Source of the DNA: Mucilaginibacter segetis
GTDB taxonomy: Bacteria; Bacteroidota; Bacteroidia; Sphingobacteriales; Sphingobacteriaceae
Reading direction: 5' to 3'
Length of the DNA stretch: 64,000 bases
Assembly (NCBI RefSeq): GCF_016522075.1
Contig: NZ_JAEHFW010000003.1
Span: 682,001 to 746,000 of the forward strand
The position numbers and the translations under genes were made by a program. Positions 1 through 9,032 of this stretch are shown one piece after another (the first letter of the stretch is position 1; every line of letters starts with the position of its first letter). The notes below the pieces were generated by a model. It was not told where the DNA came from, did no database searches, and worked only from the letters and a program-made list of their open reading frames with translations.

Positions 1-1221
1 TTTTAAATTGCTTAAGCAAAATATAATTCCGGGGTACTCCATGCCCAATGCAACGCCTGATACGTTAACAGCAGAATTCCATGGATATTCAAAATATTTT
101 TTAGAATATATTTCTATACTATTTTTTAAATATTCGGTTGAGCGTCCCCATGCATCGTTACCGGCACTTTCAATAGGGTAGGCCGACATGGAAATGCACT
201 TACGGCCTGATGGAAGGTTCACCTTTGCGCCATCCCAGATAAACGCGGTAGAGGCGGCCCATGATACATCACGGCTGTTTTCCATTTTAAAGTGCCACGT
301 AAGGTCGCCTTTAAACGGATGTGTAGCAGGTAAGCCAACTTCTTCGGGTTTTATAATGCTTACCGTTTTGTCGCTTTTATGCGCTTCTTCAAAACGTTTT
401 TGCTGTTCTTTTGAAAGCACATCCGAGCTGTTCTGCAAGTCGCCTGAGCCAACTACCGTCATATTAGCAGGAGCGGTGATATAGTAATCAAAATTACCAT
501 AATCGCAGTAAAACTCACCTAAGCCCATATAAGGCAATGTGTTCCATCCTTCCACGTCGTCATAAACACACATGCGGGGGTACCATTGCGCAATTTCGTA
601 GACTATACCTTGTTTGAATTTTTTGCGGCCCATGCGGTCGGCACCATAAAAGGGAATGGAGAAATCATAGTTTACTTTTACCTGTATCTTATCACCATCA
701 CCATCCATAGGTGTTTTTAAACGTACCTGCATGCGCGCATCGGTAATAACTGGTATTACAGTATAGGTTTGTTTTTTATAGGTAACCGTTACCGAACCAA
801 TGTGGTAACCGCCACGACTAAAGCCACGTACATCAAAACGATCGCCGCTTATAGGCGTAGTCGCCGCTCCGCGTGAGTCTGGTTTAAAAAGATTCTGATC
901 TAATTGCAGCCATAAATAATCCAATTTATCAGGACTATTGTTAGTATAGCTGATTGTTACATCGCCCGTAATAGTAGTATCCTGGCTTAGTTCATTAAGT
1001 TTGGCGTGTATTTCATAGTCGGCACGGTTTTGCCAGTATTTAGGACCCGGTTGTCCGCTTGCTGAACGTAGGTCTGAGCCGGTGGTAGGCCAGTTAATCG
1101 GGCCAAAAAGTTCCTGATGATCGTATTGTATAGAGTCAGGAGTTGTTTGAGCTTGTATATTTGCAGCAGATAGCAGCAAACAAAAAGCGCCAAACAACGT
1201 GTTTAATTTAGTAACTCGCAT
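1..1221 (-). CDS. M1-family metallopeptidase (aminopeptidase-like), N-terminal part
   Basis: The reverse-strand frame opens with an ATG at 1221 and stays open for 407 codons to the window edge, so the C-terminal half is missing. Residues 1-25 form a Sec signal peptide ending ANIQAQ. The following beta-rich region (DYEIHAKL..., ITGDVTISYTNNS, LDYLWLQLDQN) is the N-terminal saddle domain of M1 peptidases, and GMEYPGI at about residues 393-399 corresponds to the family's GxMEN substrate-binding motif. The zinc motif HExxH would lie beyond the edge and cannot be checked. Bacteroidota carry several such exported M1 proteins, probably for peptide scavenging in the periplasm or outside the cell. The family is fairly certain; activity is unverified. 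Confidence 0.8.
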   Translation of the reverse strand, partial: MRVTKLNTLFGAFCLLLSAANIQAQTTPDSIQYDHQELFGPINWPTTGSDLRSASGQPGPKYWQNRADYEIHAKLNELSQDTTITGDVTISYTNNSPDKLDYLWLQLDQNLFKPDSRGAATTPISGDRFDVRGFSRGGYHIGSVTVTYKKQTYTVIPVITDARMQVRLKTPMDGDGDKIQVKVNYDFSIPFYGADRMGRKKFKQGIVYEIAQWYPRMCVYDDVEGWNTLPYMGLGEFYCDYGNFDYYITAPANMTVVGSGDLQNSSDVLSKEQQKRFEEAHKSDKTVSIIKPEEVGLPATHPFKGDLTWHFKMENSRDVSWAASTAFIWDGAKVNLPSGRKCISMSAYPIESAGNDAWGRSTEYLKNSIEIYSKKYFEYPWNSAVNVSGVALGMEYPGIIFCLSNLK

Positions 1222-1357
1222 AGCATTTAATTGATTTTTTGCGGGCAATTTAAAAAAATAATAAGTATCGCTTTATAATTGCCGGGCTTTGCAGAGGATT
1301 TATCCCATAATCACCATAGTATTGTTACATTCCTGTTTACCTAACAGCTAATTTTAT

Positions 1358-3379
1358 ATGAATCAACTCGCTAATTCAACCTCTCCATATTTATTACAAC
1401 ATGCCAATAATCCGGTAAATTGGTTTCCCTGGGGAACTGAGGCACTGGAGAAGGCTAAAAAAGAAAATAAACTGATATTGGTAAGCATAGGCTACTCTGC
1501 CTGCCATTGGTGCCACGTAATGGAACACGAGAGCTTTGAGGACGAAGCAGTAGCTGCTGTAATGAACAAGTATTTTGTGTGTATAAAAGTTGACCGCGAG
1601 GAACGCCCGGATGTTGACCAGATATATATGAGTGCCGTACAATTAATGAGCGGGAGAGGAGGCTGGCCGCTTAATTGCATTTGCCTGCCCGATCAGCGGC
1701 CTATTTATGGCGGTACGTATTTCAGAAAAAATGATTGGACATCGTTACTTTTTAATTTAGCTGACTTTTACAAACAAAAACCGGAAGAAGCAGAGGAATA
1801 CGCTGTGCGCTTAACTGATGGTATACAGCAATACGAATCGGTACCCTTTATTAAAGAGCAGGCTGAATATTCAAAAGCCGGGCTGGAAGTAATATTAAAT
1901 ACCTGGCGAGGATATATTGACAATGTGGAAGGAGGTTTTGGGGGGGCACCAAAATTTCCGATGCCGGTTAACTGGCAGTTTTTAATGCGCTACGCTCATT
2001 TAATGAAGGACGGGCAAATGGCGGCGGCGGTGAAACTAACATTACAAAAAATGGCTTTTGGTGGTATCTATGACCATATTGGCGGTGGCTTTGCCCGGTA
2101 CGCGGTTGATGGCGTATGGCATGTGCCGCATTTCGAGAAAATGCTTTATGATAATGGCCAATTGTTAAGTCTGTATGCTGAGGCTTTTACTTGGAATAAT
2201 GATCCGTTATATAAAACTATAGCAGATGAGATCATCACTTTTGTTAAAAATGAACTGACCTCTCCTGAAAATGGATTTTACTCTGCGTTAGACGCGGACA
2301 GTGAGGGTAAGGAAGGCAAGTTTTATATTTTCACAAAACCGGAGATTGAAGAAATACTTGGTGAGGAGGCTGAACTATTCTGTATCTATTATAATATAAC
2401 TGATGCAGGTAATTGGGAGGAAGAAAGCTCAAATGTATTGTTCAGAAAATATACGGACGAGCATCTGGCAGCGCAACTTGGTATATCCGTTGAGGGTATG
2501 CTTAACCGGGTTGCCCTGTCTAGCCAAAAGGTATTAGCATATCGCAGCAAGCGGGTAAGGCCGGGGTTGGATAATAAGATATTAGCATCGTGGAACGGAT
2601 TGATGTTAAAAGGCCTGTGCGAAGCATACCGTGCGTTTGATAAACCCGAATACCTGGAACTGGCGTTAAGCAATGCGGATTTTATAGTTAATAACATGTT
2701 ATCGGGCGATAAATTGAGCCGGATATTTAAAGAGCCTGTGAAATTGGCAAATGGCGATACCGAACCAATAGCTACCTTTTTAGATGATTATGCCAACGTA
2801 GCCGATGCGTTTATTGCATTATATGAAGTTACCCTTGATGAGCAATGGCTTATAACCGCTAAAGGCATTACTGATTACGCTATTTTGCATTATTACAATA
2901 AGCATACAGGCATGTTTTATTATACTGCTGACGATGATCATCATTTAATTGCGCGTAAATCTGAAATTATGGACGGAGTGATACCTGCCTCTAACTCAGT
3001 TATGGCGCGTAACCTTAAAAAGCTGGGTGCATTTTTTTATGAAGAAAGCTACACGGAAATTGCGGCCCAACAATTGCGTAATATTGTACCACAACTTGTT
3101 AAATATAGTACCGCGTACGCAAACTGGACAATACTGCTGCTGGATGAAATATTTGGCATTTATGAAGTTGCCATAACCGGCGATGACGCGGATGATATCC
3201 GCAGCGAAATAGAGCAAAACTATATTCCGAACAAAATAATATTGGGCGGTAAAAAAGGAACATTACCTTTGCTTGCAGACAAGTTTGCCGAAAATACCCG
3301 CATTTACATCTGTAAAGATAAAACTTGCAGCTTGCCGGTACATAATACGGCAGATGCGTTAAAACAAATAAATAATTGA
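1358..3379 (+). CDS. YyaL/DUF255 thioredoxin-fold protein (spermatogenesis-associated protein 20 family)
   Basis: 673 residues, full length for this family. Residues 1-160 are the DUF255 thioredoxin-like domain with a CxxC site, C49-H-W-C52, in the family signature [14 protein letters not shown], followed by [14 protein letters not shown]. The rest resembles an (alpha/alpha)6 barrel of the N-acylglucosamine 2-epimerase/cellobiose-epimerase type ([45 protein letters not shown]). No signal peptide is seen, so it is probably cytosolic. The biochemical role of the family is not established; a redox or sugar-related role is usually guessed. It stands alone between a divergent peptidase gene and a co-directional slyD-like gene. 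Family assignment is firm, function open. Confidence 0.9.
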   Translation: MNQLANSTSPYLLQHANNPVNWFPWGTEALEKAKKENKLILVSIGYSACHWCHVMEHESFEDEAVAAVMNKYFVCIKVDREERPDVDQIYMSAVQLMSGRGGWPLNCICLPDQRPIYGGTYFRKNDWTSLLFNLADFYKQKPEEAEEYAVRLTDGIQQYESVPFIKEQAEYSKAGLEVILNTWRGYIDNVEGGFGGAPKFPMPVNWQFLMRYAHLMKDGQMAAAVKLTLQKMAFGGIYDHIGGGFARYAVDGVWHVPHFEKMLYDNGQLLSLYAEAFTWNNDPLYKTIADEIITFVKNELTSPENGFYSALDADSEGKEGKFYIFTKPEIEEILGEEAELFCIYYNITDAGNWEEESSNVLFRKYTDEHLAAQLGISVEGMLNRVALSSQKVLAYRSKRVRPGLDNKILASWNGLMLKGLCEAYRAFDKPEYLELALSNADFIVNNMLSGDKLSRIFKEPVKLANGDTEPIATFLDDYANVADAFIALYEVTLDEQWLITAKGITDYAILHYYNKHTGMFYYTADDDHHLIARKSEIMDGVIPASNSVMARNLKKLGAFFYEESYTEIAAQQLRNIVPQLVKYSTAYANWTILLLDEIFGIYEVAITGDDADDIRSEIEQNYIPNKIILGGKKGTLPLLADKFAENTRIYICKDKTCSLPVHNTADALKQINN

Positions 3380-3464
3380 TTCCTTATATATTATAAATGA
3401 AGTAATGAGATACACCCGAAAGGTATCGGGCGCGGTAGATTATTGCTGTTAAAAAACAAATTAG

Positions 3465-3965
3465 ATGAAAATTGAACCACAACACGTAGTATCATTAACA
3501 TACGACCTATATGTTAAGCAAGAGGATGGAACTGAAGGATTAACCGAAAGTGCAACCCAGGAGCAACCTTTAACCTTTTTATTTGGCGCAGGGCAAATGA
3601 TACCAAAGTTTGAAGAGAATTTAAGCACCCTTTCAACAGGGGATACCTATGATTTCCGTATTGAGGCCAAAGATGGTTATGGTGAATTTGATGAAGAAGC
3701 CGTAGCTAATTTGCCTAAGGAAATGTTTGACGGAACGGAAATTCCACAAATAGGTGAAGTTTTGCCTTTGCAGGATAATAATGGCAACCGTTTTCAGGGT
3801 CAGGTTGTATCAGTGACCGAAGATTCAGTTATTGTTGACCTTAACCACCCTATGGCAGGCCAGGATCTCCACTTTAAAGGAGAAATATTAAATGTTCGTC
3901 CGGCAACTGCCGAGGAATTATCACATGGTCACGCACATGGTCCGGATGGTCAACATCAACACTAA
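3465..3965 (+). CDS. slyD: SlyD-like FKBP-type peptidyl-prolyl cis-trans isomerase
   Basis: 166 residues with the SlyD layout: an FKBP half (VSLTYDLYVKQEDG), an inserted IF chaperone domain in the middle (GYGEFDEEAVANLPKEMF), the FKBP return strand (VDLNHPMAGQDLHFKGEI) and a histidine-rich metal-binding tail (HGHAHGPDGQHQH). SlyD catalyses proline isomerisation, acts as a folding helper in the cytosol and binds nickel or zinc through the tail. The tail here is short compared with E. coli SlyD. A weak hairpin follows and the next gene is convergent. Confident by domain order and tail. Confidence 0.9.
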   Translation: MKIEPQHVVSLTYDLYVKQEDGTEGLTESATQEQPLTFLFGAGQMIPKFEENLSTLSTGDTYDFRIEAKDGYGEFDEEAVANLPKEMFDGTEIPQIGEVLPLQDNNGNRFQGQVVSVTEDSVIVDLNHPMAGQDLHFKGEILNVRPATAEELSHGHAHGPDGQHQH

Positions 3966-3978
3966 TAGATTAAAAATT

Positions 3979-4009
3979 TGGCAAGGCCCGGATTTACGGG
4001 GCTTTGCTA
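3979..4009 (+). terminator. Weak intrinsic terminator after slyD
   Basis: GCAAGGCCC and GGGGCTTTGC can pair around a short loop, but only a broken T-run (TATTATTA) follows. It may end transcription from both convergent genes. Confidence 0.4.
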
Positions 4010-4012
4010 TTA

Positions 4013-4714
4013 TTACCTGTCAAAATCTATGTGATCGTTACCTTTTATTACACACCTGATCATAATTCTTGAAGCTATAGGCTGCCCGTTTAATGTGGCA
4101 GGTGTAAATATCTTATCTTCCTCGTTAGGGAAATTCAGGTTCATATTTATTGCCTTATCAACACCCGGAGCCACTAAATGCACTTTATAATCCGCCAATC
4201 TTCCTCCAGGGCTTATCAATAGTTCTACTACAGCCGAAAAAAGATCTTTACTATAAAACACAAAATCGCTAGGAATTACAAAATACCTGATATAAGGCAG
4301 GTATCCGTAATAACGACCACCAATTTTAATGGGCTTAGTAACCACATCAGTAGAATCCAGCTCTTTATCCACAAAATATCTGATATAAGAGGTGGTATCC
4401 TCCTTAGCCTCATAATACATTTTGCCCGCTGTGTAATTATAGGTTTCCAATATTTTGCCATCAGGATCAAAAAAACGCCATAAACCTATTTTTTTGCCAT
4501 GATCATACATGCCGCTGGCAACCGGTGTTTTGCGTTTGTATAATGCCTGATATAAGCCTTGTCTTGTATACCCGTCACTTTTTAAAACATTAAATATTTC
4601 CCTCACATTATCAGTGATCTTCTCTTTTCTTTCTTCCGTTTCAACTTTTTCCTGCGCAAAACAATTATTCAACAGTAAGATGGTTGTAAAAAATAGGATA
4701 TACTTTTTTAACAT
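4013..4714 (-). CDS. Exported protein with a MORN-like segment and a TonB-C-like C-terminus
   Basis: 233 residues starting with a Sec signal peptide (residues 1-20, ending NNCFAQ; the cysteine is near a possible lipobox but the context is poor). A MORN-type strand motif follows at about 70-100 (GMYDHGKKIGLWRFFDPDG), as in Bacteroidota toxin-antitoxin-repeat-like proteins. The C-terminal 80 residues (VVELLISPGGRLADYKV, FTPATLNGQPIASRI) resemble the TonB C-terminal domain fold. A role in the periplasm or at the envelope is likely, but no substrate or partner can be named. It sits 105 bp downstream of the large outer-membrane barrel gene on the same strand and may be cotranscribed with it. Confidence 0.7.
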   Translation of the reverse strand: MLKKYILFFTTILLLNNCFAQEKVETEERKEKITDNVREIFNVLKSDGYTRQGLYQALYKRKTPVASGMYDHGKKIGLWRFFDPDGKILETYNYTAGKMYYEAKEDTTSYIRYFVDKELDSTDVVTKPIKIGGRYYGYLPYIRYFVIPSDFVFYSKDLFSAVVELLISPGGRLADYKVHLVAPGVDKAINMNLNFPNEEDKIFTPATLNGQPIASRIMIRCVIKGNDHIDFDR

Positions 4715-4819
4715 AGTTAATTAGTCTTTTTTTAGGCGATGTTTAAATTGAACTTTCAATATGAACATTTGTACATCAAAAGCAAGATAAAATTATAAAA
4801 TTTGTTTTACCGGCTTAAA

Positions 4820-7597
4820 TTATTCTGGTCGGTTTCTTCCTCTTCCGCCGCCACCGCGCCTGCCGCCTCCATTTCTGAAGCCACCTTGTCTTCCGGCAAA
4901 TTTTTGCAGTCGCATCGTGAATGTCAGCATAAAATATCTTCCTAACCTGTTGCTGCGTGTATCAATTATCTGGCTGCCACTAACACTACGTGTAACACCG
5001 GTGTTTTGGTTAAACAGGTCGAAAGCCTGAAAGCGGAATGCCGCGGCGTTGTTTTTAAGGAACTGATACTCGACATAGGTGCTTAATAGGGTAGGATTGG
5101 CTTTTACCGTACTGCTGAAACCGCTGTTAATGGTTTGAGTTAAGTTATAACCCAATACAAGGTTATTGAAAAAGTAGTTGCGGCCATCTAAACCCAGGGT
5201 AAGTGTTTTAGCATCGGTGTTAATGGATGATGGCAAACTGTAATTGGTGGTATTTATGCTATAATTACCGCTAATCTCGCTATCCATGATACTGTCGATG
5301 TCAACCCTTAACTTAATCCCCTGGTTAAATACCCAGTTTTTACCAATGTTGAGTTTATCCTCTATATAGGATATATTATTACTGAAATTAGCCCCGCCGT
5401 TTACGGTTACCGTATATTTGCGTACCGCGAATGGTTTGGAGAACGAGTAATTTCCAGATGCTGAATAAAAACCGTCAGCATTCAGATACCGTGTTTCCTG
5501 TACGGTGTTATTGCGACTACCCGCAGCGCTTGCATCAAGAGTGACGGGGCTGCTATTGGTTACAATTTTATCTTGCGTACTATTGAACGACAAATTGGTG
5601 AACAATGAATTACCACTGCCAATATCAAACTGATAATAACGGAAATTAATGTTATTACTAAACTCGGGCTTAAGATCAGGATTGCCATATATCCTGTTTT
5701 GGGGATTGGAGTAATCGGGCTGTAACTGTAACTGCGTAAAGCCCGGTTGGTTATTACTGCCCGAATAATTGACAGACAGAGAATGATTGCGTTGAAAATT
5801 ATAAACCAACCTTGCCGTAGGTATATAATTAAAGGTATGTGTAGATGTCCGGAAATTGTGTGACTGACCATTTAACGAGGATGGCTGTACAGCTAAACCC
5901 AATGTATAATTGTATTTAGTTTTTACACCCCGCAGGTTTAAGCCGAACCTGTTGTTAATGAACTGATAATTGTAAAGAGTACTTAATGAATCTACATACG
6001 TTGGTACCCCGGTTGCAGGGTCAATGTTATAATTATATCTATTATTATCTGTATTGGCATAGCTGTAACTATAGTTAGCTTCCAGATATGTGCCCGTGGC
6101 AATAGGTTCTGTATAGGATAAATGTATATTGGCGCGTGTTGCGTTATTATTCGTGTTTATTTGCTGATATAAAGGCGTTATTACGGTATCCTGCTGCGTA
6201 GTATACTTGTCATTAAGGCCTTGGGTGTTTTTGGAAAAATTTAAACCCGTGTTAATGCTGAAATTACGCCCGGTTTTATGAAATTTATGATTGTATAATA
6301 AGCTAACACCACCACTTGGAGCTGTACTGTTAGTAAGGGCCAGTTCGTTACCGGTAATAAAGGTGTTATTGCGCGTATTGCTAAAGTCGTCGGTAGTATT
6401 ATCGTTTGAGGAATTATATGAAAAATTTGGATTTATTTTTAGATAGTTGGAAGCGTCTATTTTATATTCCAGATTAAAGTCGAGCCGGTGATTGATGTTG
6501 TGTGTTCTGCTGATGCTGTTATCATTACTGAGTATAGTACCCGATTCATACAGATTTTGCTGAATGGAAGTACTTGTGGCCAATTTATCTCTGTCGGCGA
6601 AGCTATAACTGCCATAAACAGTTATTTTTTTACCCCATTCATCCCTATAATTGAAACCTATTGAGCGGTTTGTGGTAACGCCATTTGCTGTACTTATTTG
6701 AGAGTCGCCACCGCCTCCGCCACCGCGCCTCCCGCCTCTGCCACCACCGCCACCTGTGCTTAAATTAAAGGCGTTGGCATTCGTGTTATTTATTGTACCG
6801 ATCAGCGAGATCTGCCTGTCTTCCTTAAATGCGTTAGCCGATAGCTTGGCTATGTACCGGTCATCATTTCCAGCGCCAACAGTTCCCTGTCCAAATTTGC
6901 CCGTGCGTTTACCTTTTTGAATAGTAATGTTCAATATCTTTTCAGGATCGCCGGTCTTTATTCCGGTTAAATTAGCCTGATCGCCGTAGTCGTCAATAAC
7001 CTGGATGTTTTCGACTATATCAGCAGGAAGATTTTGTGTAGCTGTTTGTACATCGCCCGTAAAGTAATTTTTCCCGTCGACCCGTACTTTTGTTATTTGC
7101 TTGCCGTGAGCAGTTACATTACCATCCTTATCAACAGAAACACCGGGTAATTTTTTCAGCATATCCTCAACTGGTGAACCTTCTCTAACCTTATACGCAG
7201 ATGCTTTATACTCTACCGTATCTTCCTTTATGGTAATAGGGTTTACAGCTGTAATTACAACTGTATTTAAAAAATTAAGCTGTACCTTTAATATTATCGG
7301 TTTTAGGATAACAGGCTTATTATCATTGGCCAAAACATAACTTTGAGTGTATGTTTTATATCCTAAACCGCTTATTGTAAGTTTAATGTTTGTTCCGCTA
7401 ACGCCCGGAAAACTAAAGTTGCCTTTCGCATCACTTACGGTAAAAAGACTGTCATTAGCGAACTTCAATTTAATATTCACGCCTGATACAACGCCCAAAC
7501 TATCCGTTATTGAACCGCTGATTGTACGAGGTTGTTGTGCATAATTTTTTTGCACCAGCAGGAGGCCAAAAAGAAGCAGCAGTAAGTTTTTTATCAT
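4820..7597 (-). CDS. Outer-membrane beta-barrel protein with carboxypeptidase-regulatory-like N-terminus
   Basis: 925 residues. Signal peptide 1-20 (LLLVQKNYAQ), then a CarboxypepD_reg-like beta-sandwich (about 23-110, PRTISGSITDSLGVVSG), a plug-like region (about 125-240, YKVREGSPVEDMLKKLPGV, KVRVDGKNYFTGD) and a long barrel of the OMP_b-brl_3 type to the C-terminus. It resembles SusC-like and TonB-dependent receptors but lacks a clear TonB box and ends in a basic glycine-rich tail rather than an aromatic residue. A second Gly/Arg-rich stretch (GGGGGRGGRRGGGGGG) lies near residue 285. The barrel family is common in Bacteroidota and its cargo is unknown. No SusD partner is adjacent. Confidence 0.85.
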   Translation of the reverse strand: MIKNLLLLLFGLLLVQKNYAQQPRTISGSITDSLGVVSGVNIKLKFANDSLFTVSDAKGNFSFPGVSGTNIKLTISGLGYKTYTQSYVLANDNKPVILKPIILKVQLNFLNTVVITAVNPITIKEDTVEYKASAYKVREGSPVEDMLKKLPGVSVDKDGNVTAHGKQITKVRVDGKNYFTGDVQTATQNLPADIVENIQVIDDYGDQANLTGIKTGDPEKILNITIQKGKRTGKFGQGTVGAGNDDRYIAKLSANAFKEDRQISLIGTINNTNANAFNLSTGGGGGRGGRRGGGGGGDSQISTANGVTTNRSIGFNYRDEWGKKITVYGSYSFADRDKLATSTSIQQNLYESGTILSNDNSISRTHNINHRLDFNLEYKIDASNYLKINPNFSYNSSNDNTTDDFSNTRNNTFITGNELALTNSTAPSGGVSLLYNHKFHKTGRNFSINTGLNFSKNTQGLNDKYTTQQDTVITPLYQQINTNNNATRANIHLSYTEPIATGTYLEANYSYSYANTDNNRYNYNIDPATGVPTYVDSLSTLYNYQFINNRFGLNLRGVKTKYNYTLGLAVQPSSLNGQSHNFRTSTHTFNYIPTARLVYNFQRNHSLSVNYSGSNNQPGFTQLQLQPDYSNPQNRIYGNPDLKPEFSNNINFRYYQFDIGSGNSLFTNLSFNSTQDKIVTNSSPVTLDASAAGSRNNTVQETRYLNADGFYSASGNYSFSKPFAVRKYTVTVNGGANFSNNISYIEDKLNIGKNWVFNQGIKLRVDIDSIMDSEISGNYSINTTNYSLPSSINTDAKTLTLGLDGRNYFFNNLVLGYNLTQTINSGFSSTVKANPTLLSTYVEYQFLKNNAAAFRFQAFDLFNQNTGVTRSVSGSQIIDTRSNRLGRYFMLTFTMRLQKFAGRQGGFRNGGGRRGGGGRGRNRPE

Positions 7598-7822
7598 ATC
7601 AATGTTGTATATGCGCTAATGACATTGAAAGTAGCAGGAAGTTTAATAAAAAGCCGTGTGTCATACAAATGTTGCATATTAACAGGCACTTAACTATGAA
7701 TTTAATTATTTATTAAATTTTTTAATCTTTTATATAGCATATGCCAAACATTTGGATTATCTTTAAGCACTGATCCCAATTAATTATAAAACTAAATTGA
7801 TTAAACTAACCTCCCGCTGCTA

Positions 7823-8896
7823 ATGGCATTTATACATCATGTGCTCGAAGAGCCTTCTTACGGATGGAAGGATAATGACGGCAACCTCTCTAAACCCACC
7901 AAAAAACAAATAATAAAAGAATTTTTTTCACGCTTAAATGTTTTTAAGGACCGGAGAAACTGGCTTTCTTTTGTTGCCTGGCTTATGGTATTAAGTTTGG
8001 TGCCATTTCTCTTACTCTTTATTTTTAAGTACTTCACATTTACTGGTCTGCTTATAGCGTTTGTTTATAGTATGGTGGTAATGGGAACACACGGTACCGT
8101 ATGGTACCATCGGTATTGTACGCATCGTGCTTATCAGTTCCGTAATAACTTTTGGCGTTTTTTCACCCAAAATCTTACTCTCAAAATTATTCCTGAAGAG
8201 ATATATGCTATATCTCACCATGTTCATCACGCATTATCAGATCAACCCGGCGACCCATACAACGCTCAGGGCGGATTTTTATATTGCTTTCTGGCCGATG
8301 CAAACCACCAGCCCATAGCACGCGATCTGTCTGAGAAAGATTACAGTCGCTGTGTTACTTTGATGAAGCACACAGGTGTAAAAGTTAACACCTATGCTCA
8401 ATATAAAAAGTGGGGATCTGTGGCTAATCCCTTCTATTTAATTTTAGGAGTTATTTTAAACTGGAGTTTTTGGTTTGCGGTGTTTTACTTTACCGGTGGA
8501 ATGGCATTAGCTTGCGCTATTTTTGGCGCTGCCGGAGTATGGGCAGTAGGTGTGCGAACCTTTAATTTTGAAGGGCACGGTAAAGGAGAAGATAAACGAC
8601 GTGAAGGAATAGACCATAATTGGAGCGATATGTCGGTTAATCAGCTTTGGCCGGGTATAGTAGCAGGAGAGTGGCATAACAATCATCATCTTTTTCCGAA
8701 AAGTGCACGCTCAGGTTTTAAACCTTATCAGGTTGATTCTGCCTGGTACTACATCAAATTTATGAGCTTGATTGGAGCCGTATCTAAATATCATGATTCC
8801 AAACCGCAATTCTATAAAGAATATATGACCGCCGAACCTAAAAAGGAAATGGTTTTTTGCCCCACTACCGGCAAGCCCATACTGGTTGTCGAGTAA
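7823..8896 (+). CDS. Membrane fatty acid (acyl-CoA) desaturase
   Basis: 357 residues with hydrophobic segments at about 58-95 and 205-245 and the three histidine boxes of di-iron desaturases: HRYCTHRAY (about residues 96-104), HHVHH (about 132-136) and EWHNNHH (about 282-288). It introduces a cis double bond into acyl chains using a di-iron centre and an electron donor, adjusting membrane fluidity. No cytochrome b5 or ferredoxin domain is fused. It is read divergently from the barrel gene and ends in a clear terminator, so it is probably monocistronic. Family confident; position specificity (delta-9 by analogy) is inference. Confidence 0.9.
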   Translation: MAFIHHVLEEPSYGWKDNDGNLSKPTKKQIIKEFFSRLNVFKDRRNWLSFVAWLMVLSLVPFLLLFIFKYFTFTGLLIAFVYSMVVMGTHGTVWYHRYCTHRAYQFRNNFWRFFTQNLTLKIIPEEIYAISHHVHHALSDQPGDPYNAQGGFLYCFLADANHQPIARDLSEKDYSRCVTLMKHTGVKVNTYAQYKKWGSVANPFYLILGVILNWSFWFAVFYFTGGMALACAIFGAAGVWAVGVRTFNFEGHGKGEDKRREGIDHNWSDMSVNQLWPGIVAGEWHNNHHLFPKSARSGFKPYQVDSAWYYIKFMSLIGAVSKYHDSKPQFYKEYMTAEPKKEMVFCPTTGKPILVVE

Positions 8897-8929
8897 TTTG
8901 CAGGAGCTTTATATAATAAATTAAAAGAG

Positions 8930-8953
8930 AAGGATACGAAAGTATCCTTTTTC
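8930..8953 (+). terminator. Intrinsic terminator after the desaturase gene
   Basis: Perfect 8-bp stem AAGGATAC / GTATCCTT with a GAAA tetraloop (8938-8941), followed by a T-run. Confidence 0.8.
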
Positions 8954-8991
8954 ATTTAAAAACATTTTAGCTTATGTTTTATAAAATGAAT

Positions 8992-9008
8992 GGTTAACTT
9001 AGTAAACC
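8992..9008. promoter_or_regulatory. Candidate operator upstream of the sugar-oxidation cluster
   Basis: A 17-bp near-palindrome of form GGTTnACTnAGTnAACC (7 of 8 arm positions pair) lies 25 bp before the first gene of the 9-24 kb block. The size and symmetry suit a dimeric regulator. The regulator is unknown. Confidence 0.35.
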
Positions 9009-9032
9009 AATTATAATTAACCTTACTTCAAA

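Noticed and set aside
188..484. 98-codon forward frame in the first 500 bases
   Set aside because: It is antisense to the well-supported M1 peptidase frame and shows no domain.
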